Source of the DNA: Mya arenaria | Lineage: Eukaryota; Mollusca; Bivalvia; Myida; Myidae | NCBI RefSeq assembly: GCF_026914265.1 | Contig: NC_069125.1 | Coordinates: 4,599,056 to 4,663,055 of the forward strand | Length of the DNA stretch: 64,000 bases | Direction: 5' to 3' | Part shown: in pieces, positions 34,201-46,759 of the stretch | How the letters are laid out: every line of letters begins with the position of its first letter | Numbering within the stretch: position 1 is the stretch's first letter | Notes under the pieces: model-generated | What the model saw: only the letters and a program-made list of their open reading frames with translations | What the model was told of the DNA's origin: nothing | Database searches by the model: none | Program-made: the position numbers and the translations under genes

Positions 34201-36069
34201 ACATAGCCTTCAAGAGTACTAGGGAGTACTAGAGACTGCAGTATGTTTTGAGTTGTAATTGACCGTGGCATGCATACAGCAGACTTTCTAGACAGGTTAT
34301 CTTTGGCGTAAAAAGGCTCTAGGGTCAGACTTGGGGATTCAATGGGTAGGGCAGGTCACCCAGAACATAGATATATATATTTTGTTGTGTTTTTAGACTG
34401 AAATGTTTAAAATAACAAGAGCATTGTTAAGAGAACATCAATGCCTCTTCATTTAGTTGAAGAAAAGAGGCATATGTCAACATTTATATAACCCAGAGTT
34501 ATGGGCCATGCTGTGCATTTGCCTAAGAGTAAGACCTATTGTATCTAGCAACATTTAAAACCAGTTTCATTTCAATATATTGAGGTTTTTTTTAGTTATG
34601 GTAAAAGTTTAGTGTCTCCACTACGACAAATAAAACAGATAAATTAGAATTACCTCATTTTATTTTTAAAAGAAATCTACGAGCAAATAACAAGGGGTGA
34701 AGACCATTCTGTTTTAATTTGTCAAACAAGTGTTACTGTTATCATGCACTGCACTTGCACTCCACGTCAGAGATCTATCTACATATGAAGTTTCAAGTTG
34801 ATAACACTTTTATTAACAAGATATGCCCCGGACACAACTTAAAGCATGAAAATTAACAAAGGGCAATAACTCTAAAAATATGGAAGCAAGAGTAACAGTT
34901 CTTGTACTCTGCACTTGCCCTCAATGAGATCTATCTAAATATTATGAAATTTCAAGTTGATACCACTAATAATTAACAAGATATGCCCTGGAGAAGTGAA
35001 AACGGGACGCGGCCACCGCCCCGCCTACAAAAGTAACCCCTATATGTAGTAAGGCGACACAAAACCCCAAGGCTTATTGGACGTTTAGCTTTCATGTCTC
35101 CATACAATCATAAATCATAAATCCAATCATTGACCTACCTTGTCCCAAAAGGATACCCTGTACCATAGACACAGGTTGCCCGTCCGTGGAGAGACTGTCG
35201 TAGCTCAAGCTGTTCATCAAATTTGTGTCCACTTCCTTCTGTCCGCGCTTGATAAGGCTAAGTTTCTCTGAGTCTGTGATTTGTGATTCCACTGGAATTC
35301 CCAACTTCATTAATTGGTCCTTAAACATCGCGTTCTGAGCTCGAAGAATGTCCAACTCCTCTTGCAAGTCATGACTAGGAATCTGTTCTTTCAACTGTTT
35401 AATCTCATATTTGTATTTCTCTATATCCATCTTCCTGCTTTCTGCCACTTGGATTTGCTCAGATATCTTTGCTTCAAGGCACTTCTTTTCCTTTTCAAAA
35501 TTAGCAAGAAGTTCAGCATTGTATGCCATCACATCTGGTGTGGCAGATTTCCTGTTTTTCACACTCTTGTCTTTAGTAACATTTTGCGTACTGTGAGCTC
35601 GCTTCATACTTGCTGAATTTTTGGTAGGCGTTTTATTAGAGGACGATGCTCCCGATTTGTCAATATGTTGGGAACTAGTTGCTTTCCGAATGGGTGTACT
35701 AGTCATTGACGGCTTTATAGACTTTGGTTTAACAAATCCGTCTCTGTCACGAACATGCACATTTTCTTTATTACTAACATTCCGTTTTTTGGTATCGGGG
35801 AGCCCAAGACTAGAATTTGGCCGTTTTTCTAATGCTTTCTGTTTTTGATGACTAGTTAAGGTTTCGTGACTTTTACTCAAATAAGACTTCATAGGGGAGT
35901 TAATTGGCTTTCCAGTAAGAGCCTGCTTTTTGGCAGCAGAAGGGACAGAGTTATCAGACTTGGATTCCTTCATCTTGACTGGAGTTCCCGATTGACTGGA
36001 GTTTGTCGATTTGCTCGGAGCTGGCGGTTTAGATCGGGATGCCGAGCCGTCCCGCTTGGCTGCACTCAT
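28261..36069 (-). CDS. SPECC1L: Cytospin (SPECC1L/SPECC1 family), 6 coding exons
   Basis: Coding exons: 36069-35139, 32560-30679, 30259-30139, 29525-29409, 28808-28749, 28368-28261; phases agree and give 1072 residues (human SPECC1L about 1117). Cytospins crosslink actin and microtubules and act in cell adhesion, migration and cytokinesis. Residues 1-180 are basic and Ser/Lys-rich (disordered), about 185-260 is a short coil, and about 370-820 is a long coiled coil that opens with the family block [21 protein letters not shown] Ser/Pro-rich linker follows. From about 964 to the end is a calponin-homology domain ([77 protein letters not shown]). The single large second exon is typical of the family. 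SPECC1 and SPECC1L arose from one ancestor, so the symbol marks the family. Upstream 5' UTR exons are not identified. Confidence 0.96.
30345..30460 (+). repeat. 'Aagccc...gggcttg' dispersed repeat, copy in cytospin intron
   Basis: Contains TTGAACAAGCCATGCTATAT, ACTTGAGCAAATCCTGAAGA and GTAGGGCTTGCAGGCTTGTG. Related text occurs at 44060-44150, 46760-46895, 47405-47515 (inverted), 53490-53530 and 62560-62690. Small non-coding interspersed family. Confidence 0.6.
33441..34240. repeat. 47-bp tandem array in cytospin intron 1
   Basis: Seventeen head-to-tail units of exactly 47 bp (GTACATTACATAGCCTTCAA, GAGTACTAGGGAGTACTAGA, GACTGCA) with almost no variation. One shared variant (CATAACATAG) occurs at about 33822 and 34057, exactly five units apart, and one unit has GAGAACTAG. 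Homogeneity points to recent expansion. There are no spacers, so it is not CRISPR-like. Confidence 0.97.
34425..34990. repeat. Interspersed repeat with internally repeated halves
   Basis: Contains TTTCAAGTTGATAACACTTT, TATTAACAAGATATGCCCCG and a second diverged copy TTTCAAGTTGATACCACTAA, TAATTAACAAGATATGCCCT about 130 bp later, plus GAGGCATATGTC and AACCCAGAGTTATGGGCC. Fits a common bivalve intronic repeat type (from memory). In cytospin intron 1. Confidence 0.55.
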
Positions 36070-36714
36070 GTCTGCATCGGAACGTAGCCGTAAAAACTAC
36101 AACGAAAAACAAAACAATATTGATGTACCTTTGAAATAATTTTTAAAAATGTCAAACATAAAAAAACACCTTCATTCTTGCTGAGTGAAGACTAATGAAT
36201 ATTTGAGATGAGCAATATGAAACATGCATGTATTACCCTTATTTCTGATTTTCACCTTTTCTAACTTGTGAGGCTGGTAAAAACAAGCTAAAGGGAGCAT
36301 CAAGTTTGAGTCAACAAGGAAATCAAGGCAAGCACTATTGAGTCATCAGCTTTTATATGTAGTCTGTACATGTGCACAATTTCACAATGTGTTTGATCAA
36401 TAAATGCTTCAAGTCTCATTCATTACCTACCAAAACATTTCTTGTTGTGATGTTAAGTGAATTTGTTTGTTGAACTTGAATTTTTGCTTGCGAACACCAA
36501 TAAAATAATGAAGATCAGATATGTCAGTTGTCATAAAATACTGTTTTGTTACTGTGAGCATGCAATTAAAATATAAAATATACAAGAAACGCCGCAATGC
36601 GACAGAACCAGGTTTTCAATGATTGACAGAAGAACATCTGTGTTGTGAGAATTAAAATTAAGTTGATTTATGGTCTGTTGTGTGTATGTATAAGAAAATG
36701 CCAAAGTAATTCAG

Positions 36715-37515
36715 TTTCAACTGTTTTTCTCTTTTAAGTAACAGTGACCTTGACCCTAGGGCCCTATTCGTAATCACATGAAAGGTCTCCATAAACTCTT
36801 CCTATGTACCAAGCTTGGTTAAAATATGTGAACCCTGACTAAAGTTATTCAGTTTTAACCATTCTTCTTTTTTTTGTAGCAGTGACCTTGACCCTAACGC
36901 AATCCCATGAAAGGTATCCATAAACTCTTCCTTTATACCAAAATTGGTCAAGATATGGTGACCCTGACTAAAGTTATTCAGTTTCAACCGTTTGTTTAAA
37001 TTTTACTTACAGTGACCTTGACCTTGACTCTGTGGACGCCAAACACAATCCCATGAAAGGTATCCATAAACTCTTCCTTTATACCAAGTTGGGTCACGAT
37101 AATTATGTCAACCCTAACTAGTTATTCAGTTTCAACCATTTTTCTCTTTTTTTAGTAACAGTGACCTTGACCTTGACCCCAAACGCAATCCCATTAAAAG
37201 TATCCATACATTCTTCCTTTATACCAAGATCGGTCAAGATATGTGAACCCTGACTAAAGTAATTCAGTTTCAACTGTTTTTTTATTTTTACTAACAGTGA
37301 CCTTGACCTTGACCCTAAGTGCCCCAAACGCAATCCCATGAAAGGTATCCATAAACTCTTGGTTTATACAAAGTTTGGCCCGCCCGCCTGAACAACGATG
37401 TTCGTCATTCTAATAACCAGGTTTCACTATGTGAAAATCTGGCTAAAAATGTGGACCGCCAGCCAGCCAGCCAGCCAGCCAGACAGTCTGACAGACAGAC
37501 AGACAGATGGGTGTT
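36715..37515. repeat. ~140-bp tandem repeat with TGACCTTGACC motifs
   Basis: About five units, each with CAATCCCATGAAAGGTATCC, ATAAACTCTTCCTTTATACC, TATGTGAACCCTGACTAAAG and CAGTGACCTTGACCTTGACC, spaced roughly 130-147 bp. The right end carries CCAGCCAGCCAGCCAGCCAG and ACAGACAGACAGACAG microsatellites (37455-37505). Located just 5' of the cytospin start codon. Confidence 0.85.
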
Positions 37516-38157
37516 AACTTATGGGCATCAGCAAACATTTCGTGTGATTTATAAACTGAAACACTTCTTTGCCCCATCCTCTGAGACTCACATGCAAACT
37601 TCAGAATCTGAATCAACATTTTAGATCCAATTTCACAGCATAATAAAGTAATCTCCAAACTCTTATCTCCACGAATTACCACCTAATAATGCATAAAATC
37701 ACTACACTGAAGCTAGTTTATCTTTCCAATATTGCATGCTCATTCATAATTATTTTAAAAGCCTGTGAAATAAGCACCTGCCAAGTTTATATAATGATAT
37801 TGTAAATCTAACTTTGATATCTTATTTTCTTTGACAATCTTATCAGCATAGCGCTATTGTATGTTCAAAACCCACAAACAATCATCGACATAGATAATTA
37901 CATAGCCTTTACAAACATAAATCAAAACAGAAAAACTACACTGTAATGAAATACTTCTGAAAATTATGGTTACATAGTATCAGTGTCTGTTCAAGAAATT
38001 CAAAAACACAGGGAATTTCCCCACTCACAGAAAAAAGGTTTTAAAATAAACAATTTGGGGGCCAACTTCATACACCCCTCCGACATGAAAGAAATTTGCA
38101 TTCAGCTCTTTTTTATCATGCAGATCTTATCTATCAAAATTCTTTGAATTAATATGT

Positions 38158-38559
38158 ATAAAAGATGCATTCTTACTCCTAAATAAGATTTATCACAATA
38201 AATACAATTGTTTTAATATACTAAAAAAGGATGAATAAATGTCGAAAACCATGGTTCTTATGAAGGATACCGAGTTTAAGTTGAAATAAAGGTGCAGAAA
38301 ACATGGTAATTCTACCTTATGAGACGATAGTAGTCAGTAGAACACAGTAAAATTTTAGCACTCACCAATCATTTAATATTTTTGTGTTTTCAGCTATTGA
38401 ATACACAGTTACATTACATCATTTAGTATCTTGTTATCAGTAATTAATATTTTTCATAAATGCATTATTTTGTAAGTAGTTTATATAAGATTTATCACTC
38501 AAAATTTATGTTTGTTATACATGTGTATGCATTGATTTTGAATAAGAGAGTCACTTTAA
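38158..38559 (+). mobile_element. TTAA-bounded MITE-like repeat, copy 2
   Basis: Aligns end to end with 7502-7843: AAAGATGCATTCTTACTCCT, GTGTTTTCAGCTATTGAATA, AGTAATTAATATTTTTCATA and GAATAAGAGAGTCACTTTAA. The left terminal TT is changed (ATAAAAG). Longer than copy 1 by small insertions. Confidence 0.75.
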
Positions 38560-39127
38560 TAATATTTAAGATAGTTGTCTCCCTTATTCTTGAATAAAAA
38601 TAATACTCATGCTGATAGCAATACCGAACAGAGACACCTGTAATAACTTGTATCAAAGAGTTGTCTACCATTTTTTACAGCAGTATTCATGTTAACAAAA
38701 TTGTTGACTTGAAATTACCAGTTTTGAGTTTATCATTGAAGGCAAAATTTTCACACACAGGTTACTGTAACAAAAAATGCACAACCATCAAAAATAAAAA
38801 TTTAACGTGATTGCACATTTGAACTTCCTTAGTAAAAAACAGACATAGAAGTGCTTCGTATAAATCATAGTAATACATTTGTTTTAAGCCTAGAAAATCT
38901 ACATAAATTCAGATTTTTTTATGACAACTAGACTTTCAAATTAAACATTAATGCCATTTTAATCTGTCTAGCTCTGGAGTGGGCAAAACCTACAAAAACG
39001 TAGGGGCATTATCATTATTATAATACCGTATATATATTATCATATACCACAATCTTACTTACTAATACTAGTTCATAGTGTTAATGTTTTAATTTAATCT
39101 TATTTGATTGAATAACCATCGTGAACT

Positions 39128-39420
39128 CAAAGTTATAACGTTATCCTTATCTCGTTCCATGACAAAATGTTACCTTAAGTATGTGGTCTAGAAATGTGGG
39201 GATAACTAGAAATTGGGATCACTTTTCTTGGTTAAGTTATAACGTTATCCTTATCACGTTCCATGACAAAATGTTACCTTAAGTATGTGGTCTAACACTG
39301 TGGGGATAACTAGAAATTGGGATCACTTTTCTTGGTTAAGTTATAACGTTATCCTTATCAAGTTTGATGACAAAATGTTACCATTGGTCTAGAAATGTGG
39401 GGATGACTAGAAATAGGAAT
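39128..39420. repeat. ~106-bp tandem triplication
   Basis: Three units with GTTATAACGTTATCCTTATC, CATGACAAAATGTTACCTTA, AGTATGTGGTCTA and GTGGGGATAACTAGAAATTG, at about 39131, 39236 and 39342. The third is shortened. A fourth diverged echo lies at 39605-39690 (TGACAAGATGTTACTCAAGT). Confidence 0.85.
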
Positions 39421-39699
39421 CACGCAGAATGCAACATGTGTTCTGTAGTCTGGATCAAAGCAAAAGGAAATTAAACATATATTGGGCAAGATCGTTGATC
39501 ATAATATTATATAAAGTGTTGTTGTTTTTCATCGGGAAGCCCAAAGCCTATCTGTCCGTGGACGTGAAACATATTTATGATTTGTTATAGCCTAACCACC
39601 ATGAACTCACAGTTATTACAACATGTTCGTTATCACACTCAATGACAAGATGTTACTCAAGTATGTGGTCTTGAGCTGCTGGGAAAACTGGAAAACCCA

Positions 39700-42600
39700 A
39701 AGAAAATCCACTTGTCTGAATTGTTGCCACCAATCAAAGGAGGAACACCCATGTTTTCATTGATGCATGAATATCATCATGGATACATACAGAAGAAGTT
39801 ATGTAATCAGTGTTCCACACTAACGGGGTTCTGGGATCCCGAGGACACTACTTTTTCAGGAGGGACACCTGAACTTCGAAGTCCGGTATTCCGTCGGGAC
39901 ACTTAAATTTTTGACTGATAAACACTAAATATCAATAAATAAGTAGCATTTAATTAATTTATTACCTAAATTCGGGCTCCCCTAAATTTCTTGACAGCAC
40001 ATGTCAAAACATATTATTAATTATCATTATCGGACTCATCAAAGCGAAAGTATAGCTGACTATTTGACTATAGTTACGTCACAAATCTATAAATAAACAG
40101 GTCATTTCACAAGGCGCATGCAGGTTAACGCTTCCGTTTTGTTGTTTACATTTTAAACAAGGTCAGAGCTGACAGAGATTTATTATCGGTAAAATACTTA
40201 TGTGGAATTGTTTTGCTTATCGGTAAAATACTTATGTGGAATTGTTTTGCTTATATGTCAGAACGGCCCAAAAAAGATGCCAACTCTGGTGATACCTTTT
40301 ATATAATATGATACGACCTTCGAGTATTTACAATAAAATTTATGACACAAAAGAACAGCATCCTACATTCAGCATTCTTTGTTAATTGGCATTAAACTTA
40401 TCAATATTCTTTGTTAATTTTAAAGACATATATTTTATGCTTTGATAAAAAATAATAGAAATAAAATTTGCAGGGTAACTATTTTCGCGAAAATAGCCTA
40501 TTTTCGTATTTTAGTCATACCTATTCATTATTTCAATCAATTTATAAAATTTTATGACTTTTTGGCGCGAAAATTAACATGTATACACAATTTTTGGTCG
40601 TCTGCTCTTCCAGTATGCACTACGACTGTTGGGCAGTCTGATTTATCAACAGCTCTACTATATATTGATTGGAGTTTTCACAAGCCAGATGTAATATTCC
40701 TACTGTTTCTTAATGAAAAGCACTGACATTTGACAAGACCCTGAACCATGATGTATTTTATGCGTATATTTAAACAGTGGAAGGGACTCCTAATTTCATG
40801 AAGGGACACCTGATTTCAAATGTTGGTGTCCCTTCGGGATCCCTTGGGAAAATGGTTAGTGTCGACCCCTGGTAATAAAAAAAAAGTTCAAGTTGGATCG
40901 AATGTCAGACTATAACTAGGGGTGTAGCTGCTGTAAGTAGTTAAAGGAAGACCATTGAGTTCTTTCTTGGTTAAGCACCCTAAGACTCTATCCTCATAAA
41001 GACCAGCATGTGCTCCCTTTTGCATTTTTAGAATTGAATGATTTAGACAATAAATAAATTTCTTTTGTTTTGCTTAAAAGCTTATTATTTGATTATTAAT
41101 ACATACAAGAAGATCATTTCAGGAATTTTAAGCCTTAAACACATTTTGAATCTAAATTTATTGTTTTAAAATGCTTCATTATAACTGGGCCAGATATGAT
41201 TATTCACCCTATTCATTTTCTGCAGCAAACTGCCCTTTTTAAAACGCTAAAACCCTTACAACAAAAGCTTCATGTTTAAGACAGCTTCATAACTTTTATA
41301 ATGTATAATTATGTATATGTTTACCATATATGTCTAAATGACAGACTATTACAAAAGAGAGGCCTGTGATCTTTTTTTAGTGCAACGTGAGGCCGGTATT
41401 GCACTTTTAAACAAGTTAAATGCATGTTGTCTCCATCTAAAACACAATATTATTTTTTATCAATCTGCGTCATTCAACTACGAGTACAGGTATGTATGTA
41501 ATGACATCTAGAAAATCACAAGGAAAAGGTTTTATACTAAAGCCAGTTAGTCCACCAGAAAATGAGGAAAATGAATTTTGGCAAATGTAACTTTTACTTG
41601 TACGCAGGGGTAGCTACATGTACGTAAAAGAAAAAAGGAGTGTTCTGCAACATCCCATTATTTGGTGGGCATCAAACTCAGTACCCCTTACACGAACAAA
41701 GAAGTAGAGCAAAGAACCTTCTTCCTCCTTCCACTTGTACAATAGTAAGAAATGTTTACAAGGGCTCGAGTCTTGAGTAAATTAAACAAGAGCACCGCAT
41801 ATGGGTGCTGAACCCTCGTCTGATTTTATCCTTTTGAAGTTAATTTATGTAATATTGTATGTTTGATAGTGAACAGGTATTCCAATGTTTGCAAGTGACC
41901 TAAAAGCAAAACTTTACCAACACCTCCGACGACGACAATCAAGTGACAACAATAGCTCGTAATTTTTCTTTCAAAAATCAGACGATAGAAGTGAGAACAT
42001 GAATTTTTAAATTTGATATCCTTCATAGAGATTAAAGATAGTCTATTAATAATAGGAAAATACATATACATATATATAACAGTAAAACTAGTCATATATA
42101 CATGTATCATTTAAGACAATTTTCAACATCCGTAATTTTTCATTATTTCACTGGAAAAGATTTTCAATTTTGAGTCTTCAAAGTCTGAAATTTCAAACAC
42201 AAGGTGTAAGTGAAAATATAGACCCTGCTGAAGAAAGCTTTCTACAAGTGAAATTCTATAAGACAAACATTAACATTCAGTAAATGTTTTTTTGAAATGC
42301 AAATAAAATACAGCAAAACAAATACCAGTGTTTATAGCTAGGAATGCTCAACATACCAGTGCTAGATTTTTTGTGTTGACATTTTAATATCCCAATCCAT
42401 TCTATTTTGACAGTTACAACTTTTTGAAATTGAATTTTTAGATGAATACAATAAATTTCTATTAAAAAAATAATTACCTGAGCACAAAACATCCATTTCA
42501 ACCAGACTTCAGTCTAATTTATTAAATATCCAATCAAGTTGTCATAAGAATATTCGCTATGATGAATATTAACATCAACGTTAATTGCATTAAATGCCAG

Positions 42601-45600
42601 ACTGTCCGTGATTAGTCATTTAATAGTCCAAACTTTGTCAAAGTTCACACTAAACTTAAGAGTCAGAACAGTTCAACTGACCATGTACATGTAAATGATG
42701 TTGAAATTGAGCTATTCTGACCGGTATATGTACTAAACTGGACATTAATAGTCCCGCTATGTCAAAACTAACCAGTTCTCGTCATTTGTAAAGCGCTCAA
42801 TTTAGAACTGGGCTAACATAATACACTTCCAACCTACCAAATATCATAATAAAACGCAGATTAAACATCTGTTACATTAAATCGACAATTATCCTTTTAA
42901 GTTTGCAAAAACAAATAAACGCTTTGCACGTCTTAAACTTCCAACGAACAATTCAAATGACCCCCGTGTTTCAATTAAGAAAAAATGTCAAACACCAGAT
43001 AATTATTAAATTTCATGCTACAATGCCAAATTAAACACAATCAATGACAAATGTCTACATAACATTACCCAGTCTTTGTCATTAAATCTCCTCTCGCTCT
43101 ATACCCCGGGTAGCATAGAGTAAGATATGCTGAGATACGCCATGGTCTAACCCCCCCTTGCTGGTATAAAACCTGTCAAACATCACAATAGACCATTAAC
43201 AATTGCCCCTGCTAGTTCAAGTGTTTAATTTATGCCATAAATTAGTTGAAAAGTAAGCAAATGAGTTGAAATGGCAGAGACCATTGTGGATTAAACAGTT
43301 TCACTTCAATGTGAGCAAAAAGAAACTTCTTCCCTTTCCAGTTCCATGATTATGTACGATTTTAGCCAGGATTTAAAAAGGGCAGGGTGCTGCAGAAAAG
43401 GGACAGGGTGCTTAGGGTAAAAATGGCACATTGCATTGGTCTATGATTGAAGAACTTTAACATTATGAATTTGGCGGACAATGTTAGATATTGATATTGA
43501 AGTAACATTAGGTTCCAACTGCCAGATGTGTATATATTAAATATATAAATTATAGGTTCCAACTGCTAGATGTGTATATATTAAATATATAAATTATTTA
43601 TTATCTTATTATAAATTTTATTGAGCATTTAATTCAATGAAGGCAAAAGGATACCCATACAGGTTTCTGAGGGCCAGAAGCGAGCTACTGAAAAAGGACA
43701 AGGTTTCACCTCCCATAATTCTTTCGCTGAAACCCTTCTGTGTATTATTGAGATTTCATTATTAACGCAGTCTTAGCATTTTAAAAGTAATAAACTGCAA
43801 ATTTAAATAGATACATCATCTTTTTTTTCCTTTAACTTTAATACTCTCATAATTTTATGCCTAATAAATCAAAGCTAATAAAAACACAACTTTCATCTTA
43901 TAAAAAATACCTAACCACATAGAGGCTAAGCGGTAGACGATTTGTGGCTCAATACTTGATCAGATTACAACATAACTAGAGTCAGTCATTGAAATCAGTC
44001 TTTTGGATAAACAATCCCTGAGTTTGTACATTTTTTTTATTTAGTTCTAATGGTATTTAAGATTTCAACAAGCCCTACTATATCAAACCCAGAAATTGAG
44101 CAAGCCCAGATTTCAGGGCTTGTTGACTGGGTTTTACTTTGACCACTGAAGAACACCACAAGGGGATGCCAACTCTCTCTGTTGTTGTTGTTTTTCAGCT
44201 GTGAAGGGGCATAACATAAGATGGGAATATCTTTAAACCCTTTTCAAGTTTAAGGCCATGGTAAAAGCTGTTGAATGTCGACCCTTGAGGCTGATTATGA
44301 CAATACATTGACAACTTGTTCTTGATAAACCCACCCACTAAAAAAAAGGTCTAGTGCTATATATTACTTGAAATATTTCAAACTATTGGTAGTTACAGCT
44401 AAGCGAATTTTCTATCTGGAAACAGTCTAGACTTCCATGTAAAAGTTCATCTCACTGTCTGCTGTCTCTCCAGCCAAACACCAATGGACTCATTGGAAAA
44501 TAAGTACTTTCATGGGCAACGAAAGATTACAAAATAGGGTTAATATTACACATTATGCTATTATGTATTGAAATGTTTTAATTAAGGGAGTCGATACATT
44601 TCTGCTACATGTGTATTCAAACACAACATAAACCATAGTATTTTTGTAATTTAAATGCAATCTAAAATGAATTATAGTATATTGGTAAAGTACAATTATA
44701 TCTAAAATAGTCAAATTAAGTAAAAAAATAAATGTCGTCATTAAAATAAAAAATAAAATTATTGTTTTACCTTTTTCAAGTTGAACGGCATCTCCAACGT
44801 ATTAAAAAAACACTTTGAAAACCTTAAAACTTTAAAACATCACACCAACAATGAAGCATATGCCACCAGGACAACAATCTATATTTGAAATATGTATTAT
44901 TTATTACTGCTTCAGTTTGTCAGAATAACAGTACACTTCTTAATAATTCATGAAAACTTCCAATACTATGACAAAATCGCACGTAATTTGCAGTCCGTTA
45001 TATTCTATGCTGTAATATCTGTGAATCCCAGCCAGACAATAGCTCCTTGCACAAAGCTCGTAGTTACAAAATCCGTGAAATGTTATGTAACATGTCGCTG
45101 ACAGCAAATTGTCTGTATATATCATTTAAGAACAAGCTGGAATGCTAGAAACAGAACTTCAAATGTTTAAGTTCAGACAACACTGCACTTCGGACTTTCA
45201 AATAGAAATTGTATCACAATTTATCTTTGATAAAAAAAATTGCACTTGCAAAAAACAAAAATAAACTTTCACAAAGCGAATTGTTCATGGTAGCATTCTC
45301 TCATTCTAACACAATTGTTACTTTCTTTGATACTTTCTTTCGTTTACTAATAAGAACTTATAATTATATCCAATAAATTTCCAATTATTCAATCATTTGC
45401 TGTGGTCTTAACTTTTAAGTAAGTGTTTTACTAAATCATTGTTCATTCATTTTTACAACCGCATGATGTAATCTTTTCTTATCGCATGACAGATCCAAAG
45501 AAGACATGGATAATATTGATATAAAGTTTAAATCAAACACTACAAAAAATATTTCTATATCCAGACAAAATCTTATCCGACAGTTATATATTTTCTCACT

Positions 45601-46220
45601 CCAATCCTTCGTTGGCCAAATCACAAACTGAACTTATACATGTATATACAAGAGATACAAACTTTCAAAATAGTCCTCAAATACTTGTCATAAAGTACTG
45701 ATCATTCGACATTAGCTAGTTTATCATTTTAACACATTTTTGGTAGTTTTTGTTTGAGCTCTTATCCTCGGGCCAGTAACCACATTTCAAACCATTTATT
45801 ATTAATAGAGAAGCACTTAAAACGTTTCAAGGATGCTGAGATATATTTCGTTCGGTATTACTAAGTAGTTCAACAAGCCGAGAGAATTCACACCATAAAA
45901 AATAACGACACAATAATATACATTGGCTATTTGGTCAGTTTTATTATAAGCCATTTTGTTCATTTTTCAAATTGTTTTTGCATCTTTACAGAGAGAGGCA
46001 TATACATAATATATATGTATTATTTTATTCAATGACAAGTAAATCTTGATTTTTTTTTAATAATAGATAAAAATTATGCAATAGAACTTAAAATATCTCT
46101 TGCCGTTTTTTTTTCTTATTTCTTTTCAATTGTTCCATACACTAAGGGTTTATTTAATCAACACATATATGGTATGATCGTTTTTTCGAATTATTATATC
46201 TCAGTAGGTATGCTATAAAT
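39700..46220. other. Long AT-rich intergenic stretch
   Basis: No supported gene. A 36-bp exact tandem pair lies at 40183-40254 (TATCGGTAAAATACTTATGT...). A second copy of the 26565 repeat is at 43360-43740, and an 'aagccc' repeat at 44060-44150. Short open frames (for example 40442-40726, 41826-42110) show no motif or splice support. It could hold 5' UTR exons of cytospin, which cannot be seen by eye. Confidence 0.4.
43360..43740 (+). repeat. Interspersed repeat family, copy 2
   Basis: Shares with 26565-26915 the landmarks TTTTAGCCAGGATTTAAAAA, GGTTCCAACTGCCAGATGTG, GAGCATTTAATTC, AGGCAAAAGGATACCCATAC and CTCCCATAATTCT. It contains an internal tandem duplication of GGTTCCAACTGC...TATAAATTA (43512-43598). 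Confidence 0.72.
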
Positions 46221-46224
46221 TTCA

Positions 46225-46575
46225 AAAAGTATAAGCTTGATTGGTAGTTTCAGGAAAAAGCTTGATTGGTAAGATTTAGCAAAAAGCTTGATTGGTAAGT
46301 TTTTAGCAAAAAGCTTGATTGGTAGTTTCAGAAAAAAAGCAGCTTAGCTTGATTGGTAAGTTTTAACAAAAAGCTTGATTGGTAGTTTCAGAAAAAAGCT
46401 TGATTGGTAAGTTTTAGCAAAAGGCTTGATTGGTAGTTTCAGAAAAAAGCTTGATTGGTAAGTTTTAACAAAAAGCTTGATTGGTAGTTTCAGAAAAAAG
46501 CTTGATTGGTAAGTTTTAGCAAAAGGCTTGATTGGTACGCTTATAGCAAAAAGCTTTATTGGTAGTAAGTTTTTA
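46225..46575. repeat. ~25-bp minisatellite (AAGCTTGATTGGTA)
   Basis: About 13 tandem units with AAAAAGCTTGATTGGTA followed alternately by GTTTCAG and AGTTTTAGC, so the real period is a dimer of about 51-52 bp. Intergenic. Confidence 0.88.
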
Positions 46576-46759
46576 GCTAAAAGCTAAATGTCAGATTGAA
46601 ATGTTTCAGTGTAGTCTATTAATGTTTTTGCAAGTAAAACATTCAATTTAAATTGTGTCACTCACTTTAAACAATAACCTACTTTTAGAATACTCTCTAA
46701 GAAGTCCTGAAGTTTATTTAGCAAAAGAAAAGAACACCATTCTTCAAAAAAAGACTTTT

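Noticed and set aside
33441-34240. CRISPR-like direct repeats
   Set aside because: The 47-bp units abut with no unique spacers, and the genome is eukaryotic.
35314-36087. Plus-strand open frames opposite cytospin exon 1
   Set aside because: Antisense shadows of a coding exon, with no motif of their own.
40442-40726. 94-codon open frame
   Set aside because: No motif, no splice context, and AT-rich random-looking translation.
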